DNA of 64,000 nucleotides from Treponema sp. Marseille-Q3903 (GCF_014334335.1 NZ_JACSEU010000001.1:806001-870000), one strand, 5' to 3'; counted from the stretch's first letter, positions 36,501 through 44,542 are shown. Notes: generated by a model not told the origin, from the letters alone. Numbers and translations are program-made.

Positions 36501-38174
36501 GATTTGAAAGCAGATGTTGAATCGATTCAGATGAGAGCTTCAGACCAGTACACAAAACTCGCAGCGTCTCTCGAACAGACAAAAAACGAAATGCAGGATT
36601 CTCTCGATGACATTCAAGATGTATTGAATTCATTTAAGAGCGAAACAAACAATTCTATAAGTTCAATCGCAGAGCGTTCAGAAGCTGAAATGAAGCAGGA
36701 AATCGAGCACAACATACAAATGGTTAGAACGAACATGTCAAAAGTCCAAAATGAATTGCTCGAAGACTTGCGCTCGTTCGAGGAAAACGTGAAGAGCCGT
36801 CAGGACAGCGGTACTGCTACAATCGACGCAGCCCTTTCGGAATTCAACACGTGGAAACAGCAGATTAAGAGCCAGCTCGAAGATTCCAAACAGATTTTTA
36901 GCGATGAGCTCGAAACGTTTAATAATTCTTCAAAAATAAAAGTTGAAGAGGCAGGCAATGAATTGCTCAAAAAAATGAACGTTTATTCCGAAATTATCTC
37001 GAAGCAGCATGATGAGCTTGAAGATAAACTCGTCGATTTGCAAAATAAAGCTGATATTTCCGTCCATTCTTTTGAAAAGCGTTCAGCTGAAATTTCTTCC
37101 GACATCGAGAAGATGTACAATCAGATGCTCGCTGAAACAGAAAAGAAAGTTCGGGAACAAAACGACAGCGCAGATTCAAAGATGGCTGAAATTCGCGCTG
37201 CGCAATCAAACTTTGTGCTCAAAATGCAAGATGATTCAAACTTGCTGCAAACTCATTTGAGCGAAATTGAAAAAGAGATTCAAGAAGTCAAGAACAATAT
37301 TCAAGTGTTCGAAAAGGCAGACAAGATGAAGCGCCAGCTTGAAGATAATATTCAGACATTAAACAATTCGTTCTCTAAAGTTTCTACGTTCTCCGACACG
37401 GCAGACAAGATGAATTCTCAATACAGCTCAATCCTAAAACTGAACGAGGAGATAAACCGTCAGGTGAACAACATTGAAGCTCAAAAAGGGCGGGTAGTAA
37501 CTCTTGAGCAGCAATTCAGCAGAATGATTGCTCTTTCAAACACGATTGATGAGAGAATCGCCTCATTGAACACTACAAAAGACGATTTGCAGGCGATGGA
37601 AGTTACAGTGCGAAATTATAACGACAAACTCCAGTATATTTCTGAGCAGTACGACCGCCTCGATAAAAAAGATGAAGTTGTAAACAGAATCAAGAGCGAT
37701 GTTGATTCTCAGTTTGAAAAACTTAAGGAACTTGAGCAGCGGCTTGTGAACTGCAACAGGCAGGCTGTTTCTTTGCCGAACGAAATTAAAGAAGTTCAGG
37801 CAAATGTCGATAAAATTTTAAATAACGGTCCAAAAATCACAGATGCAATCGGGCGCCTTGAAAGCCTCGACGTATTGATTGCCGATACTGAAAAACGAAT
37901 AGACGCTTTGAACTCCGTTCAGTCAGGAATTAAAAAGACAGAACTCGATTTGCAAGGGCTTTCACGCGATGTCGACAATAAGTTTAAAGTTCTTCATCAG
38001 ATGACAAAGCAGGATATGGAAAAAAATCCTGCACAACGTGGACACACGCTCAATCCTCAGATAAACGACAGCGTCCGCCAGCTCAAACGACAGGGTTGGT
38101 CGATTTCCGACATAGCACATAATTTGAATCTTACAGAAAACGAAGTTGATCTGATTCTTCAGCTGCCTGAGTAA
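33582..38174 (+). CDS. Giant membrane-anchored coiled-coil protein (SpiroCoCo-like)
   Basis: A 1530-residue protein. One N-terminal membrane segment (IIAIAVLVSVVISLGISIYF, residues 2-21) is followed by about 1400 residues of nearly uninterrupted coiled coil rich in Glu, Lys, Gln, Asn and Ser and lacking proline. Residues about 633-742 are five tandem 22-residue repeats (consensus DAVNQKISTIEESSGQ...KSIE), i.e. paired hendecads. The last 40 residues contain a small helix-turn-helix-like motif (RQLKRQGWSISDIAHNLNLT). I recall a spirochaete family called SpiroCoCo with this layout. The role is presumably structural, possibly linking the inner membrane to cytoplasmic or flagellar structures. The 3' end overlaps convergent ispF by 44 nt. 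Confidence 0.85.
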   Translation: MIIAIAVLVSVVISLGISIYFHGLNKDNNSMEKVKKYADKRQEDLLNIYKEIHTKFNVIITDFNAQQTQANAAVKVMKQQNEEFSTKLNSFGQSITAVNNIQNQINKYAKVLEDLNQMTESVEENLARIHKESGIIDDLNSKLNKQLTKVEQIDKRIPEVTKNFSEQNAEQLKAIGTTLLSQYENYAEKISEDIKASQAYAEKALADIKQNIQSSFTKAAAEADKLENTAFEHLSELAHERFEQYKGELKTNIDSLYQELNSQVELITKSIADNTDSSARSISEKFDAVSETLEARAAELDNSLKTKIAETTASYNDSENKVIATAKENLYKLNEKFNEKIRTVTGSFAEKVDSLSQKYNQQLEAISGKNDGIIARIAARFDDDNVKIEQKYADQIENIKKKNDANYALIAKKFEDDFGAFSEKYNQAFENATITNTKKINEFNENFVEEHKNLLQKYTDTLNEFQSSSDRQLSELQANQNQQISELKEYRERSANLQTDIQTMQENLEEALRRISEEANKSVEDAQNSVRTIQEQCDEAEQKANSLKPELEQKISEVNESLAVIQNETTQKIESIQALSERQIRAIIDDVKQKIESIEESSGKNINAIQSFVNQKIVSLEEDSEQKIKEIEEAVNQKISTIEETSGQQVKSIGDAVNQKIENLEQYSGQKIKTIEDAVNQKISTIEESSGQHVKSIEDAVSRRIENLEESSEQQIKSIEEAVSRRIENLETASGKNIDTIQVETKHKIEALQSAAAGQIESIQNEAKHQIDSLKSDSKVQIETFKNETDVQLSNLSKIITDSVRKAVSESEVKHLHILEEVDAELLSYKKDIDYKLSQIQLSETDIDALEKSLKVAMSEVQNRVLHDFDIFTSAQKQKHDEFSKKIKDDSDAVETKINEINDSLDDLKNTATGSMSAKLQEFESIFNQTLSTKNNEIDSDIAEWKHDLDSKLTTLTNKYEDSRREVESKYLEDLKADVESIQMRASDQYTKLAASLEQTKNEMQDSLDDIQDVLNSFKSETNNSISSIAERSEAEMKQEIEHNIQMVRTNMSKVQNELLEDLRSFEENVKSRQDSGTATIDAALSEFNTWKQQIKSQLEDSKQIFSDELETFNNSSKIKVEEAGNELLKKMNVYSEIISKQHDELEDKLVDLQNKADISVHSFEKRSAEISSDIEKMYNQMLAETEKKVREQNDSADSKMAEIRAAQSNFVLKMQDDSNLLQTHLSEIEKEIQEVKNNIQVFEKADKMKRQLEDNIQTLNNSFSKVSTFSDTADKMNSQYSSILKLNEEINRQVNNIEAQKGRVVTLEQQFSRMIALSNTIDERIASLNTTKDDLQAMEVTVRNYNDKLQYISEQYDRLDKKDEVVNRIKSDVDSQFEKLKELEQRLVNCNRQAVSLPNEIKEVQANVDKILNNGPKITDAIGRLESLDVLIADTEKRIDALNSVQSGIKKTELDLQGLSRDVDNKFKVLHQMTKQDMEKNPAQRGHTLNPQINDSVRQLKRQGWSISDIAHNLNLTENEVDLILQLPE
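35478..35807 (+). repeat. Five tandem 66-bp repeats within the coiled-coil gene
   Basis: Copies begin at 35478, 35544, 35610, 35676 and 35742, each encoding 22 residues starting with [E/D]AV. Copies differ at many third positions, and two subtypes alternate (NQKISTIE and NQKIENLE or SRRIENLE), suggesting a 44-residue unit duplicated in steps. Confidence 0.9.
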
Positions 38175-38637
38175 GCAGACAGACAACTTCCGCTTCAACA
38201 GCTTCAGAAGTGCCGACCGGTGGGAGTTTCTCGCCGGTTTTTGCTTTAACGAAAACTTTGTCAGAATCTATTTGGAGAATATTCGCAACTGAATCGATCA
38301 CTTTTTGACGGTAAGAAAGAAATTTTGGTTTTTCGAGCTTTATCACGCAGTCAATGTTGTTTATCTCCCATCCGCAAGAGCGAACGTCTTTCATCACTGT
38401 GCGAAGCAGCTCCGCAGAATCAGCATTTTTCCATTTGTCGTCTTCCGGTGGAAAATATGAACCGATATCACCAAGCCCTGCAGCTCCAAGGACGGCATCT
38501 GTGATGGCGTGGAGCAAGACATCTCCATCTGAATGACCGTCTTCTCCTTTTTCAAATGGAATTTCAACGCCGCCGATGATGAACTTTCGGTTTTCAACGA
38601 GTCTGTGTATGTCTGTGCCGAGCCCAATCCTAATCAT
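38131..38637 (-). CDS. ispF: 2-C-methyl-D-erythritol 2,4-cyclodiphosphate synthase
   Basis: Fifth enzyme of the MEP isoprenoid pathway, 168 residues. The Zn-binding motif GTDIHRL, the GHSDGDVLLHAITDAVLGAAGLGDIGSYFP-type block (read in segments) and KAKTGEKLPPVG near the C-terminus are complete. The start overlaps the ispD stop by 4 nt, so the two MEP genes are coupled. A short C-terminal extension (TQAAEESDQLRFL) is encoded in the 44-nt overlap with the convergent coiled-coil gene. Confidence 0.95.
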   Translation of the reverse strand: MIRIGLGTDIHRLVENRKFIIGGVEIPFEKGEDGHSDGDVLLHAITDAVLGAAGLGDIGSYFPPEDDKWKNADSAELLRTVMKDVRSCGWEINNIDCVIKLEKPKFLSYRQKVIDSVANILQIDSDKVFVKAKTGEKLPPVGTSEAVEAEVVCLLTQAAEESDQLRFL

Positions 38638-39365
38638 TTTTTTGCTCCGAGTTTTTCAATGTCTGATTGATATGTTATTTTTATGTTGCCATAGTCACCT
38701 TCGACAACTTTTACTTTTCCGCAATAAACGCCCCATATTTCAGTGTCGTCTGTGTATTCTTTTTTTTCGAGGGTAGCTTTTTTATGCGCTTCAAAAAGTT
38801 TTTTAAATTCAAAGCACTGTGGGGTTTGAACCGCTACAAGCATATTTCTTTGAAGGTGAGCCGCTATAAATCCGTTTTCATCTATCTGTTTTTGAGTGTC
38901 TGTAGGTGTGATGCCCGGAACTGAAGCCCCATTTTCAAATGCAGCTTTGATACAGCGCAGAATCACGTTTTGAGTCACAAAAGGGCGTGCTCCGTCGTGG
39001 ATGAGGACAATCTCAGGGCTATTTTTTATCTTGGTCAAAGCGTTGAAGACAGATGACTGACGCGTTTTTCCACCTTCGACGTAATCTATAGTTATGTGAT
39101 TTTTTTTTGAAAGCGTGTTTAAAAGTTTTTTTGTATGTTTGTCACATTCGACAGCGTTTCGGCTTTGCTCAATCTTGCCCTCAGGACATGTGATGATAAA
39201 ATCGGTAATAGAAAAGTCGTTCAACGTTGTATTTAAAAAAATTGAAACACAGTTCGAAAGAACTGTGCCATCATCTAACGGAAGGTATTCTTTTTTCGTA
39301 TTACCGCCGATTCTTGTTGAAGAACCTGCTGCGGTAATCACAATAGCGATTTTAGAATTCTCCAT
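38634..39365 (-). CDS. ispD: 2-C-methyl-D-erythritol 4-phosphate cytidylyltransferase
   Basis: Third MEP-pathway enzyme, forming CDP-methylerythritol. The nucleotide-binding signature is VITAAGSSTRIGGNTKKEYL; VEGGKTRQSSVFNAL and LIHDGARPFVT are further family blocks. From ATG 39365 (MENSKIAIV) it has 243 residues. ATG 39371 and TTG 39380 are alternatives, and no SD stands out. The start lies inside the 3' end of carD (overlap 14 nt), and ispF follows with a 4-nt overlap, so carD-ispD-ispF is one coupled operon. Confidence 0.93.
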   Translation of the reverse strand: MENSKIAIVITAAGSSTRIGGNTKKEYLPLDDGTVLSNCVSIFLNTTLNDFSITDFIITCPEGKIEQSRNAVECDKHTKKLLNTLSKKNHITIDYVEGGKTRQSSVFNALTKIKNSPEIVLIHDGARPFVTQNVILRCIKAAFENGASVPGITPTDTQKQIDENGFIAAHLQRNMLVAVQTPQCFEFKKLFEAHKKATLEKKEYTDDTEIWGVYCGKVKVVEGDYGNIKITYQSDIEKLGAKK

Positions 39366-40026
39366 CGTCATCGTCGTCAAAATCTTCGTCGGCTTTGTCT
39401 AAAGACGAATCATCTGCTCCGTTTTCATCATCGTCATCGGAATTTTCCGATTTTCCTGAATCAGAATAGTCGTTCATCAAATCATCGTCTTCGTCATCTT
39501 CAAGGATGTTTGTGTGTTTGATTTTGAGGACAGATCCAGGCGGCTCAAGTTTTGTGTGAATCTCGGCTTCTATTTCTTTTGCAGTTTTTCCGAGTGCGTA
39601 AGAGATTTCATCTTCAAGAAGTTTTTTTGCATTGTCGTAAAGCTTTCGCTCAAGGATAGGAAGCTCTTTGACTTTGCTTCTGTTGTAAAGGCAGCGGACA
39701 ATCTTTGCAATATCTTTTACCGTTCCTTTTTTGAGCAAGTCGAGGTTCATCTGATATCTAAGTTTCCAGTCGGAAGTTGGTGTTTCAAAAGATTCCGAAA
39801 GGAGATTTAGAGCTTCTTCGGCATTTTCCTTAGATGCAATCTCGCGAATCCCAAGGTTTTCTGCGTTGTCAATCGGAACCATGACCATCATGTCAGACGC
39901 TTCAATATAAATCTTAAAATAGTTTACGGTTTTTTCATTAAAAGTTTTATCAAAAATTTCTTTAACGATGCCAACTCCATGGCTTGGGTAAACGACTTTC
40001 TGGTTAATTTCGAATTGTGTGTTCAT
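39352..40026 (-). CDS. carD: CarD/CdnL-like transcriptional regulator with acidic tail
   Basis: A 224-residue protein. Residues 1-60 form the CarD/TRCF RNA-polymerase-interacting domain (FEINQKVVYPSHGVGIVKEI), which binds the RNAP beta subunit and stabilises open promoter complexes in other bacteria. Residues 60-165 are the helical CdnL-type C-domain (KLRYQMNLDLLKKGTVKDIA). The last 55 residues are an extremely acidic Asp/Glu/Ser tail, unusual outside spirochaetes and reminiscent of a nucleic-acid mimic. ATG 40026 is chosen over a start 13 codons upstream because the domain begins there. There is no SD, and a promoter ends 10 nt before the ATG. Confidence 0.9.
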   Translation of the reverse strand: MNTQFEINQKVVYPSHGVGIVKEIFDKTFNEKTVNYFKIYIEASDMMVMVPIDNAENLGIREIASKENAEEALNLLSESFETPTSDWKLRYQMNLDLLKKGTVKDIAKIVRCLYNRSKVKELPILERKLYDNAKKLLEDEISYALGKTAKEIEAEIHTKLEPPGSVLKIKHTNILEDDEDDDLMNDYSDSGKSENSDDDDENGADDSSLDKADEDFDDDDDGEF

Positions 40027-40036
40027 ATTTAGATAT

Positions 40037-40065
40037 AATATATCATAAAAAAAGGAAAAATTCAA
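40037..40065 (-). promoter_or_regulatory. carD promoter, leader of about 3 nt at most
   Basis: On the minus strand TTGAAT (40060-40065), a 17-nt spacer and TATATT (40037-40042), with the ATG 10 nt further on. No SD fits in the leader. Confidence 0.5.
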
Positions 40066-40148
40066 TTTTAATCATTTTGCGACAAGATGGATTTGATATT
40101 TGACATTTCTTCCGTAAGGATATAAAAATATTACTCAGGAGGTAGTTA

Positions 40149-40607
40149 TTGGATGCTAAGATTATAAATGCGTTTTTAACAGAAGGAATGAACACTTTTG
40201 AAGCGATGTTTGGAATTAAGGCGACTCCTAAAGAAGCCCACTTACTAGAAGTGCATGCAGGGCATCCTTGGGAAGTTTCAGGATTGCTCGGAATCACCGG
40301 AATGTACAAAGGAATCATTGCTTTTAGGCTTCACAAAATCCTTGCAAGTAAAATGCTTGAGCTTTCAGGCATTGCATGCCGTCCGGAAGATTTTGACGAT
40401 ATGGCGCTGGAACTTGTAAGTGAATTTACAAATATCATTTCGGGGCATGCTGTCAGCGTAATAAAAAACTACGAACTTGATATTTCTCCGCCATTGACAG
40501 TTATAGGACAAAATCATCAGATTTCATGGCCTAAAAGTTATCCTATTATTGCAATCCCTTTTGTAACGAAGTTCGGACCTTTTGAAGTTGACGTCTGCTT
40601 TAAGTAA
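40149..40607 (+). CDS. cheX: CheX chemotaxis phosphatase
   Basis: A 152-residue CheC/CheX-family protein that dephosphorylates CheY-P. The helix ELVSEFTNIISGHAVS carries the ExxN catalytic signature (E..N), and the beginning MDAKIINAFL is typical of spirochaetal CheX. The start is TTG with an ideal AGGAGG six bases upstream. In other spirochaetes cheX usually sits with cheA, cheW and cheY; here it stands alone, convergent with the sugar permease genes and divergent from carD. Confidence 0.88.
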   Translation: MDAKIINAFLTEGMNTFEAMFGIKATPKEAHLLEVHAGHPWEVSGLLGITGMYKGIIAFRLHKILASKMLELSGIACRPEDFDDMALELVSEFTNIISGHAVSVIKNYELDISPPLTVIGQNHQISWPKSYPIIAIPFVTKFGPFEVDVCFK

Positions 40608-40689
40608 TTCGCTGGTTTTAGTAACTTCCCGATTTTTTTTCCGCATGACGATACATTGCAAGCTGCCTGAAAATAACGTTATGCTGATA

Positions 40690-41640
40690 TCATTCTTTTA
40701 CACCGCCGATCGTCATACCGACTACAAAATGTTTTTGCACAAATGGATATACGACAAGAATCGGCAATGTCGCAATAATCGTTATTGAAGAACGGATGCT
40801 GACAGGAGTTACCATTGAACTTGCGGAACCTGCTGCTGCAGCTATTGCCATTGCGTTTGAATCGGCGGCGGAGTTGCTCTGTCCTTGACTTGCTTGAAGA
40901 TAGGACATCAGCACGTACTGCAAAGAATGAAGTTTTACTTTTGGAGAACAGTATAAATATGTGTCAAACCAGCTGTTCCATGCTCCTACGGCAACAAAAA
41001 GGCATGTCATCGCAATTGAAGGTACTATCAAAGGCATGATAATGCTCAGAAAAATCTTAAGCTCGTTAGCTCCGTCTATTCTTGCAGACTCAACAAAACT
41101 GTCTGGGAGTCCGTTGATGTAAGTGCGGATCAAGATAAAATTGAATACGTCTACAAGGTTCGGAATTATGTAAACTGCGTAGTTGTTTATCATGTGAAGT
41201 TTTTTGATAAGCATATATCCGGGAATCAAACCTGCGTTTATGTACATTGCTATTACGATGATTGTCGTAAGAGTTCGTTTGATTAAAAACTCTTTTCGGC
41301 TGAGTGCATAGGCGAGCATAGCCGTACAGAACACATTCAAAACAGTCTGAAGGACAGTCCTTGTCAATGAGATTATCCCGGCATTGAAAATTGCGTCTGT
41401 TACAAAAAGCGCTTTATAATTCTGCCATGTAAACTTGCGAGGGAAAAATGTTATTCCACCAGAGAGTGAATCAAGCCCGTCGTTAAAAGAGACTGCGATT
41501 GTGTTCCAAAATGGATACACAGTTACAATTACAACAACAGCGAGCGTGATTAAAATAATCGTATCAAAAATTATGTTTCCGATTCTTGTTTTTTGTTTTG
41601 CAGCTGAATAGTCTGTTGGTTTATCTTTTTTGTCCATCAT
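40690..41640 (-). CDS. Carbohydrate ABC transporter permease (LplC-type)
   Basis: A 316-residue inner-membrane permease with six predicted helices and the binding-protein-dependent transport signature ESARIDGANELKIFLSIIMP (EAA loop). The ending QKHFVVGMTIGGVKE is typical of LplC/YtcP-type permeases for oligosaccharides. Its ATG overlaps the stop of the upstream permease gene (ATGA) with AGGAG 8 nt before, so translation is coupled. The pair needs an ATPase encoded elsewhere. Confidence 0.92.
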   Translation of the reverse strand: MMDKKDKPTDYSAAKQKTRIGNIIFDTIILITLAVVVIVTVYPFWNTIAVSFNDGLDSLSGGITFFPRKFTWQNYKALFVTDAIFNAGIISLTRTVLQTVLNVFCTAMLAYALSRKEFLIKRTLTTIIVIAMYINAGLIPGYMLIKKLHMINNYAVYIIPNLVDVFNFILIRTYINGLPDSFVESARIDGANELKIFLSIIMPLIVPSIAMTCLFVAVGAWNSWFDTYLYCSPKVKLHSLQYVLMSYLQASQGQSNSAADSNAMAIAAAAGSASSMVTPVSIRSSITIIATLPILVVYPFVQKHFVVGMTIGGVKE

Positions 41641-42599
41641 ATTAATCTCTCCTCTCCGCTTCTTTTAGCAATTCCGTTTGCAACAAGCAGAAGCATGATA
41701 TTTACTGCATTTTTAAAGATACCGGCAGCAGTTGCAAGCGAAAAGTTGAACAGTTTGAAACCGTATTTCAACACGTAGATGTCGATAGTTTCTGCAACAT
41801 CTTGAATCATGCCGTTTTGCAGCAAATACGGCATTTCAAAGTTTGCGTCGAGGATGTGTCCGGCAGACATAATCATCATTATAACGATTGTTGGTTTTAT
41901 TCCCGGCAAAGTGATGTGCATGATTTTTCTAAGCCTTCCGCAGCCGTCAATCTGTGCCGCTTCGTAAAGGCAAGGGTCAATCGCAGTCATCGCACCAAGA
42001 TAGACTATTGTGTTCCAGCCTACCTCTTTCCATACATAAGTCCAACCTATGATGTGCCAGAAGTATTTAGGAACTGAAAGCCACTGTACAGGTTGCTTTA
42101 TAAAACCAGACGTCAGCAATATATTATTTAAAACACCGTCTTCTACGTTGAGGACGTTTGCAACTAACCCACACACTATTATCCAAGATAAAAAATGCGG
42201 AAGGTAAGAAACTGTCTGAACAAAGCGTTTGATTCCAACAATACGCACTTCATTGAGAAATACTGCAATCAAAATTGCGGTTATGTAGCCGAGCGCTGTG
42301 CTTATAAGGCTCATACCTACAGTGTTTCTCAAAGATAGAAGAAATTCTGGGCTCTTAAAAAGTTCAAAAAACCATTTAAACCCGACCCATGTCTGTGCAA
42401 GAAATGATTTTGCCGGTTTGTAGTTCTGAAAAGCCATTGTCCAGCCCCAAAGAGGGATATATCTGAACAAAATTATGTAGAGGACAAACGGAACCGACAT
42501 AAAAATCAGTGCTTTTTGTTTTCCGAGAATCTTCCACTTGTTTTTTTTATTTGTAAGCTGAGTTGCAGGAACTGAGCCTGCAAGTTTTTTATTTTCCAT
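41637..42599 (-). CDS. Carbohydrate ABC transporter permease (LplB-type)
   Basis: A 320-residue permease from ATG 42599. The N-terminal cytoplasmic segment leads into LIFMSVPFVLYIILFRYIPL; the GWTMAFQNYKPAKSFL region and the EAA loop YEAAQIDGCGRLRKIMHITLP are family hallmarks. The longer start (42668) would translate through a strong hairpin and lacks an SD, so it is rejected. The gene lies downstream of the solute-binding-protein gene across an attenuating terminator. Confidence 0.92.
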   Translation of the reverse strand: MENKKLAGSVPATQLTNKKNKWKILGKQKALIFMSVPFVLYIILFRYIPLWGWTMAFQNYKPAKSFLAQTWVGFKWFFELFKSPEFLLSLRNTVGMSLISTALGYITAILIAVFLNEVRIVGIKRFVQTVSYLPHFLSWIIVCGLVANVLNVEDGVLNNILLTSGFIKQPVQWLSVPKYFWHIIGWTYVWKEVGWNTIVYLGAMTAIDPCLYEAAQIDGCGRLRKIMHITLPGIKPTIVIMMIMSAGHILDANFEMPYLLQNGMIQDVAETIDIYVLKYGFKLFNFSLATAAGIFKNAVNIMLLLVANGIAKRSGEERLI

Positions 42600-42626
42600 A
42601 AAGTACCTGTTCTTAAGAAATAAAAA

Positions 42627-42659
42627 AAGTCCACAAAAAAATATCTGTGGACTTTTTTT
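42627..42659 (-). terminator. Internal attenuator between binding-protein and permease genes
   Basis: On the minus strand AAAAAAAGTCCACA pairs with TGTGGACTTTTTTT around a short AT loop, followed by ATTTC. The near-perfect stem and T tract predict partial termination, giving more binding protein than permease. It lies 28 nt before the permease start. Confidence 0.8.
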
Positions 42660-42739
42660 GAGTCGCATAAATGCGAGTCAAATCAGTGATACAGACTCAG
42701 ATCAACTGTCCAGAACTTTTAGTTTTTAGACAGTTTTTT

Positions 42740-44428
42740 TTATTTTTCACCACCAAAGTTCTTAACGCGGGCATCAAGTTCGCCCTGCATGAATTTGTTG
42801 TATACTTCTGTGAGAGGACGAATCTGTTTTACATATTCATCCCAAGTCTTGTCGAAGTCTTCAGGTTTCCCCATAATCATTCGTGGAAGATATTTTCTTT
42901 GGATAGTTTCAATGCCTGTCATAGCAACTGCAGCGTTGTGCTCAAGTCCGTCGTTTTCCGCAGATGGGTTACACTGCCACATCGGGTACCATCCGGCGTT
43001 CTTTGGAGGATTTGGATCTACGAGAGCCGCATAAGAAGATACACCATAAGCTTTCCAAAGTTCTATATCTTCAGGTTTGTTGACAAGTTCAAATTCCCAT
43101 GGAAGGTCATTCATGCTTGTAGCGAATCCGTCTGAGTAAGAGCCTTCGATTTTTGGAGCCTCAAAGTTCCAAATGTCTGCTTTGTTTTTTAGAATCCAGT
43201 TTGGATCGTTCTGCTCGTCTCTCTGAGCCTGTGTTCTTGAAGGTCGTCCCTGAGCGTCTTTTTGCCAGTCGATTCCTTCTTGTCCCCAGTAAAGAACTTT
43301 CTGATTTTCATCTTTGAGCATTTCGTCCATAAATTTCAAGATTTCAATAGTTTTTTTCTGACCGCATTTTGTTGTAAATCCGTAACCTCTCTGAAAATTA
43401 GGAAGTGGCTGATCTCGGTAGTATGGTTTTATTGACTTATCAAATGTTACAGGAAGTGGAGCATAAGTTCTCTCGTACATACCAGAAGTCTTGAGAGTCT
43501 GTTCCGGCTCCCCTTGAAACTGCCATCCCTGAATGAACATACCAAGCACACGTCCTTGAGCAATTTTAGCGTAGTACTGGTCGCGGTTGTCTGTAAAAGA
43601 CGCAGGGTCAATCAATCCTTTCTGATAGTAACCGTTAGCAAGTTTGTACCATCTCTTTGCGTTTGCGTCTGAGAAGTTGTCTGTAAATTTGTAACCTTTG
43701 CCATCCTTTGTAATGTGACCATTTCCATCGTTAGGATATCCAGCCAAGAAAGCTGGCGGATTCCAAAGATTGAATGCTTCCCAGTCAGCTGTGATGATAG
43801 AGAATGGAATTGTTTTTGCGCCGTTGATCGTTGGATATTTTTTAGCATATTTTTCAAGAAGGTCGAAGTATTGGTCTACTGTTTTGATTACAGGATATCC
43901 GAATTCTTTGAGAACACACTTTTGAATCCAGAAAGCATTCTGATTATATAAAGTACTTTGATTAATGCCATCGATTACTCCGAAGTTTGGAAGTGAGTAC
44001 AAGTGCTCTTTTATTATGTTTCCCTGAGAATCTTTTTCGGAATCCATGTAAACCATCTGCTTCCATGCCGATTTGTAGTGTCTCATGATGTTTGGACAAT
44101 GTTTTTCTACCAATGGCTTAATATCTATAAGACATCCAGCTCCCTGAAATTTTTCAGAATCAACTTCTACTAAGTCTGGAAGGTCTCCTGAAGCAATAAG
44201 TACGCCTATCTTCTGGTCTTTGTCACCAACCAAAATATCCCAAGAGAAAGTCACACCAAAATTCTCTTCAATCCATTTGTAAATTCTGTTGTTTTTAGGT
44301 GGTTGCTGTTTTTGCTGTATCGTAAATACAGAAATTTCCATTTTCTTAGAGTTTTTTGCTTTTTTTGCAAAAACTAGAGTTGAAAGCAATGCCACAATCG
44401 CAATTACAGCAATTACTCGCTTTTTCAT
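42740..44428 (-). CDS. Extracellular carbohydrate-binding protein (LplA/LipO-type)
   Basis: A 562-residue solute-binding protein of the large family 1 type. Its signal peptide (VIAVIAIVALLSTLVFAKK) lacks a lipobox cysteine, so it is predicted to be periplasmic and soluble rather than lipid-anchored, unlike most LipO homologues. Features include DILVGDKDQKIGVLIASGDLPDLVEVD and the aromatic-rich ligand region ADWEAFNLWNPPAF. The ATG follows AGGAGG. It is the first gene of the permease operon and diverges from the AraC-type regulator. The ligand is probably an oligosaccharide processed by the neighbouring GH43 enzyme. Confidence 0.9.
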   Translation of the reverse strand: MKKRVIAVIAIVALLSTLVFAKKAKNSKKMEISVFTIQQKQQPPKNNRIYKWIEENFGVTFSWDILVGDKDQKIGVLIASGDLPDLVEVDSEKFQGAGCLIDIKPLVEKHCPNIMRHYKSAWKQMVYMDSEKDSQGNIIKEHLYSLPNFGVIDGINQSTLYNQNAFWIQKCVLKEFGYPVIKTVDQYFDLLEKYAKKYPTINGAKTIPFSIITADWEAFNLWNPPAFLAGYPNDGNGHITKDGKGYKFTDNFSDANAKRWYKLANGYYQKGLIDPASFTDNRDQYYAKIAQGRVLGMFIQGWQFQGEPEQTLKTSGMYERTYAPLPVTFDKSIKPYYRDQPLPNFQRGYGFTTKCGQKKTIEILKFMDEMLKDENQKVLYWGQEGIDWQKDAQGRPSRTQAQRDEQNDPNWILKNKADIWNFEAPKIEGSYSDGFATSMNDLPWEFELVNKPEDIELWKAYGVSSYAALVDPNPPKNAGWYPMWQCNPSAENDGLEHNAAVAMTGIETIQRKYLPRMIMGKPEDFDKTWDEYVKQIRPLTEVYNKFMQGELDARVKNFGGEK

Positions 44429-44530
44429 AAGATCCTCCTTTGTTATACCACTCGAAAAACTTCACGTTATTCTAGAAAAATTTTATGGCAATCGGTGGCA
44501 TTGATAAAATCACCTCAAGCCAATTCAGGT

Positions 44531-44542
44531 TAAACGTTTAAT
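44531..44542. promoter_or_regulatory. Palindromic LacI/GalR-type operator candidate
   Basis: TTAAACGTTTAA is a perfect 12-bp palindrome with a central CG, the usual form of LacI-family operators. It lies in the divergent region between the binding-protein gene and the AraC-type gene, about 65 bp upstream of a TATAAT (44607-44612) facing the AraC gene. Confidence 0.45.

Noticed and set aside
40673-40682. LacI-type operator ATAACGTTAT after the permease gene
   Set aside because: A short palindrome at the 3' end of an operon, with no promoter nearby; likely chance.
42600-42668. Longer N-terminus for the LplB-type permease
   Set aside because: The extension would be translated through the attenuator hairpin and has no SD; ATG 42599 fits the family.
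42704-42735. Terminator on the plus strand (AACTGTC/GACAGTT followed by T tract)
   Set aside because: No plus-strand gene precedes it. In the minus-strand orientation it lacks a T tract, so I list only the stronger hairpin at 42627-42659.
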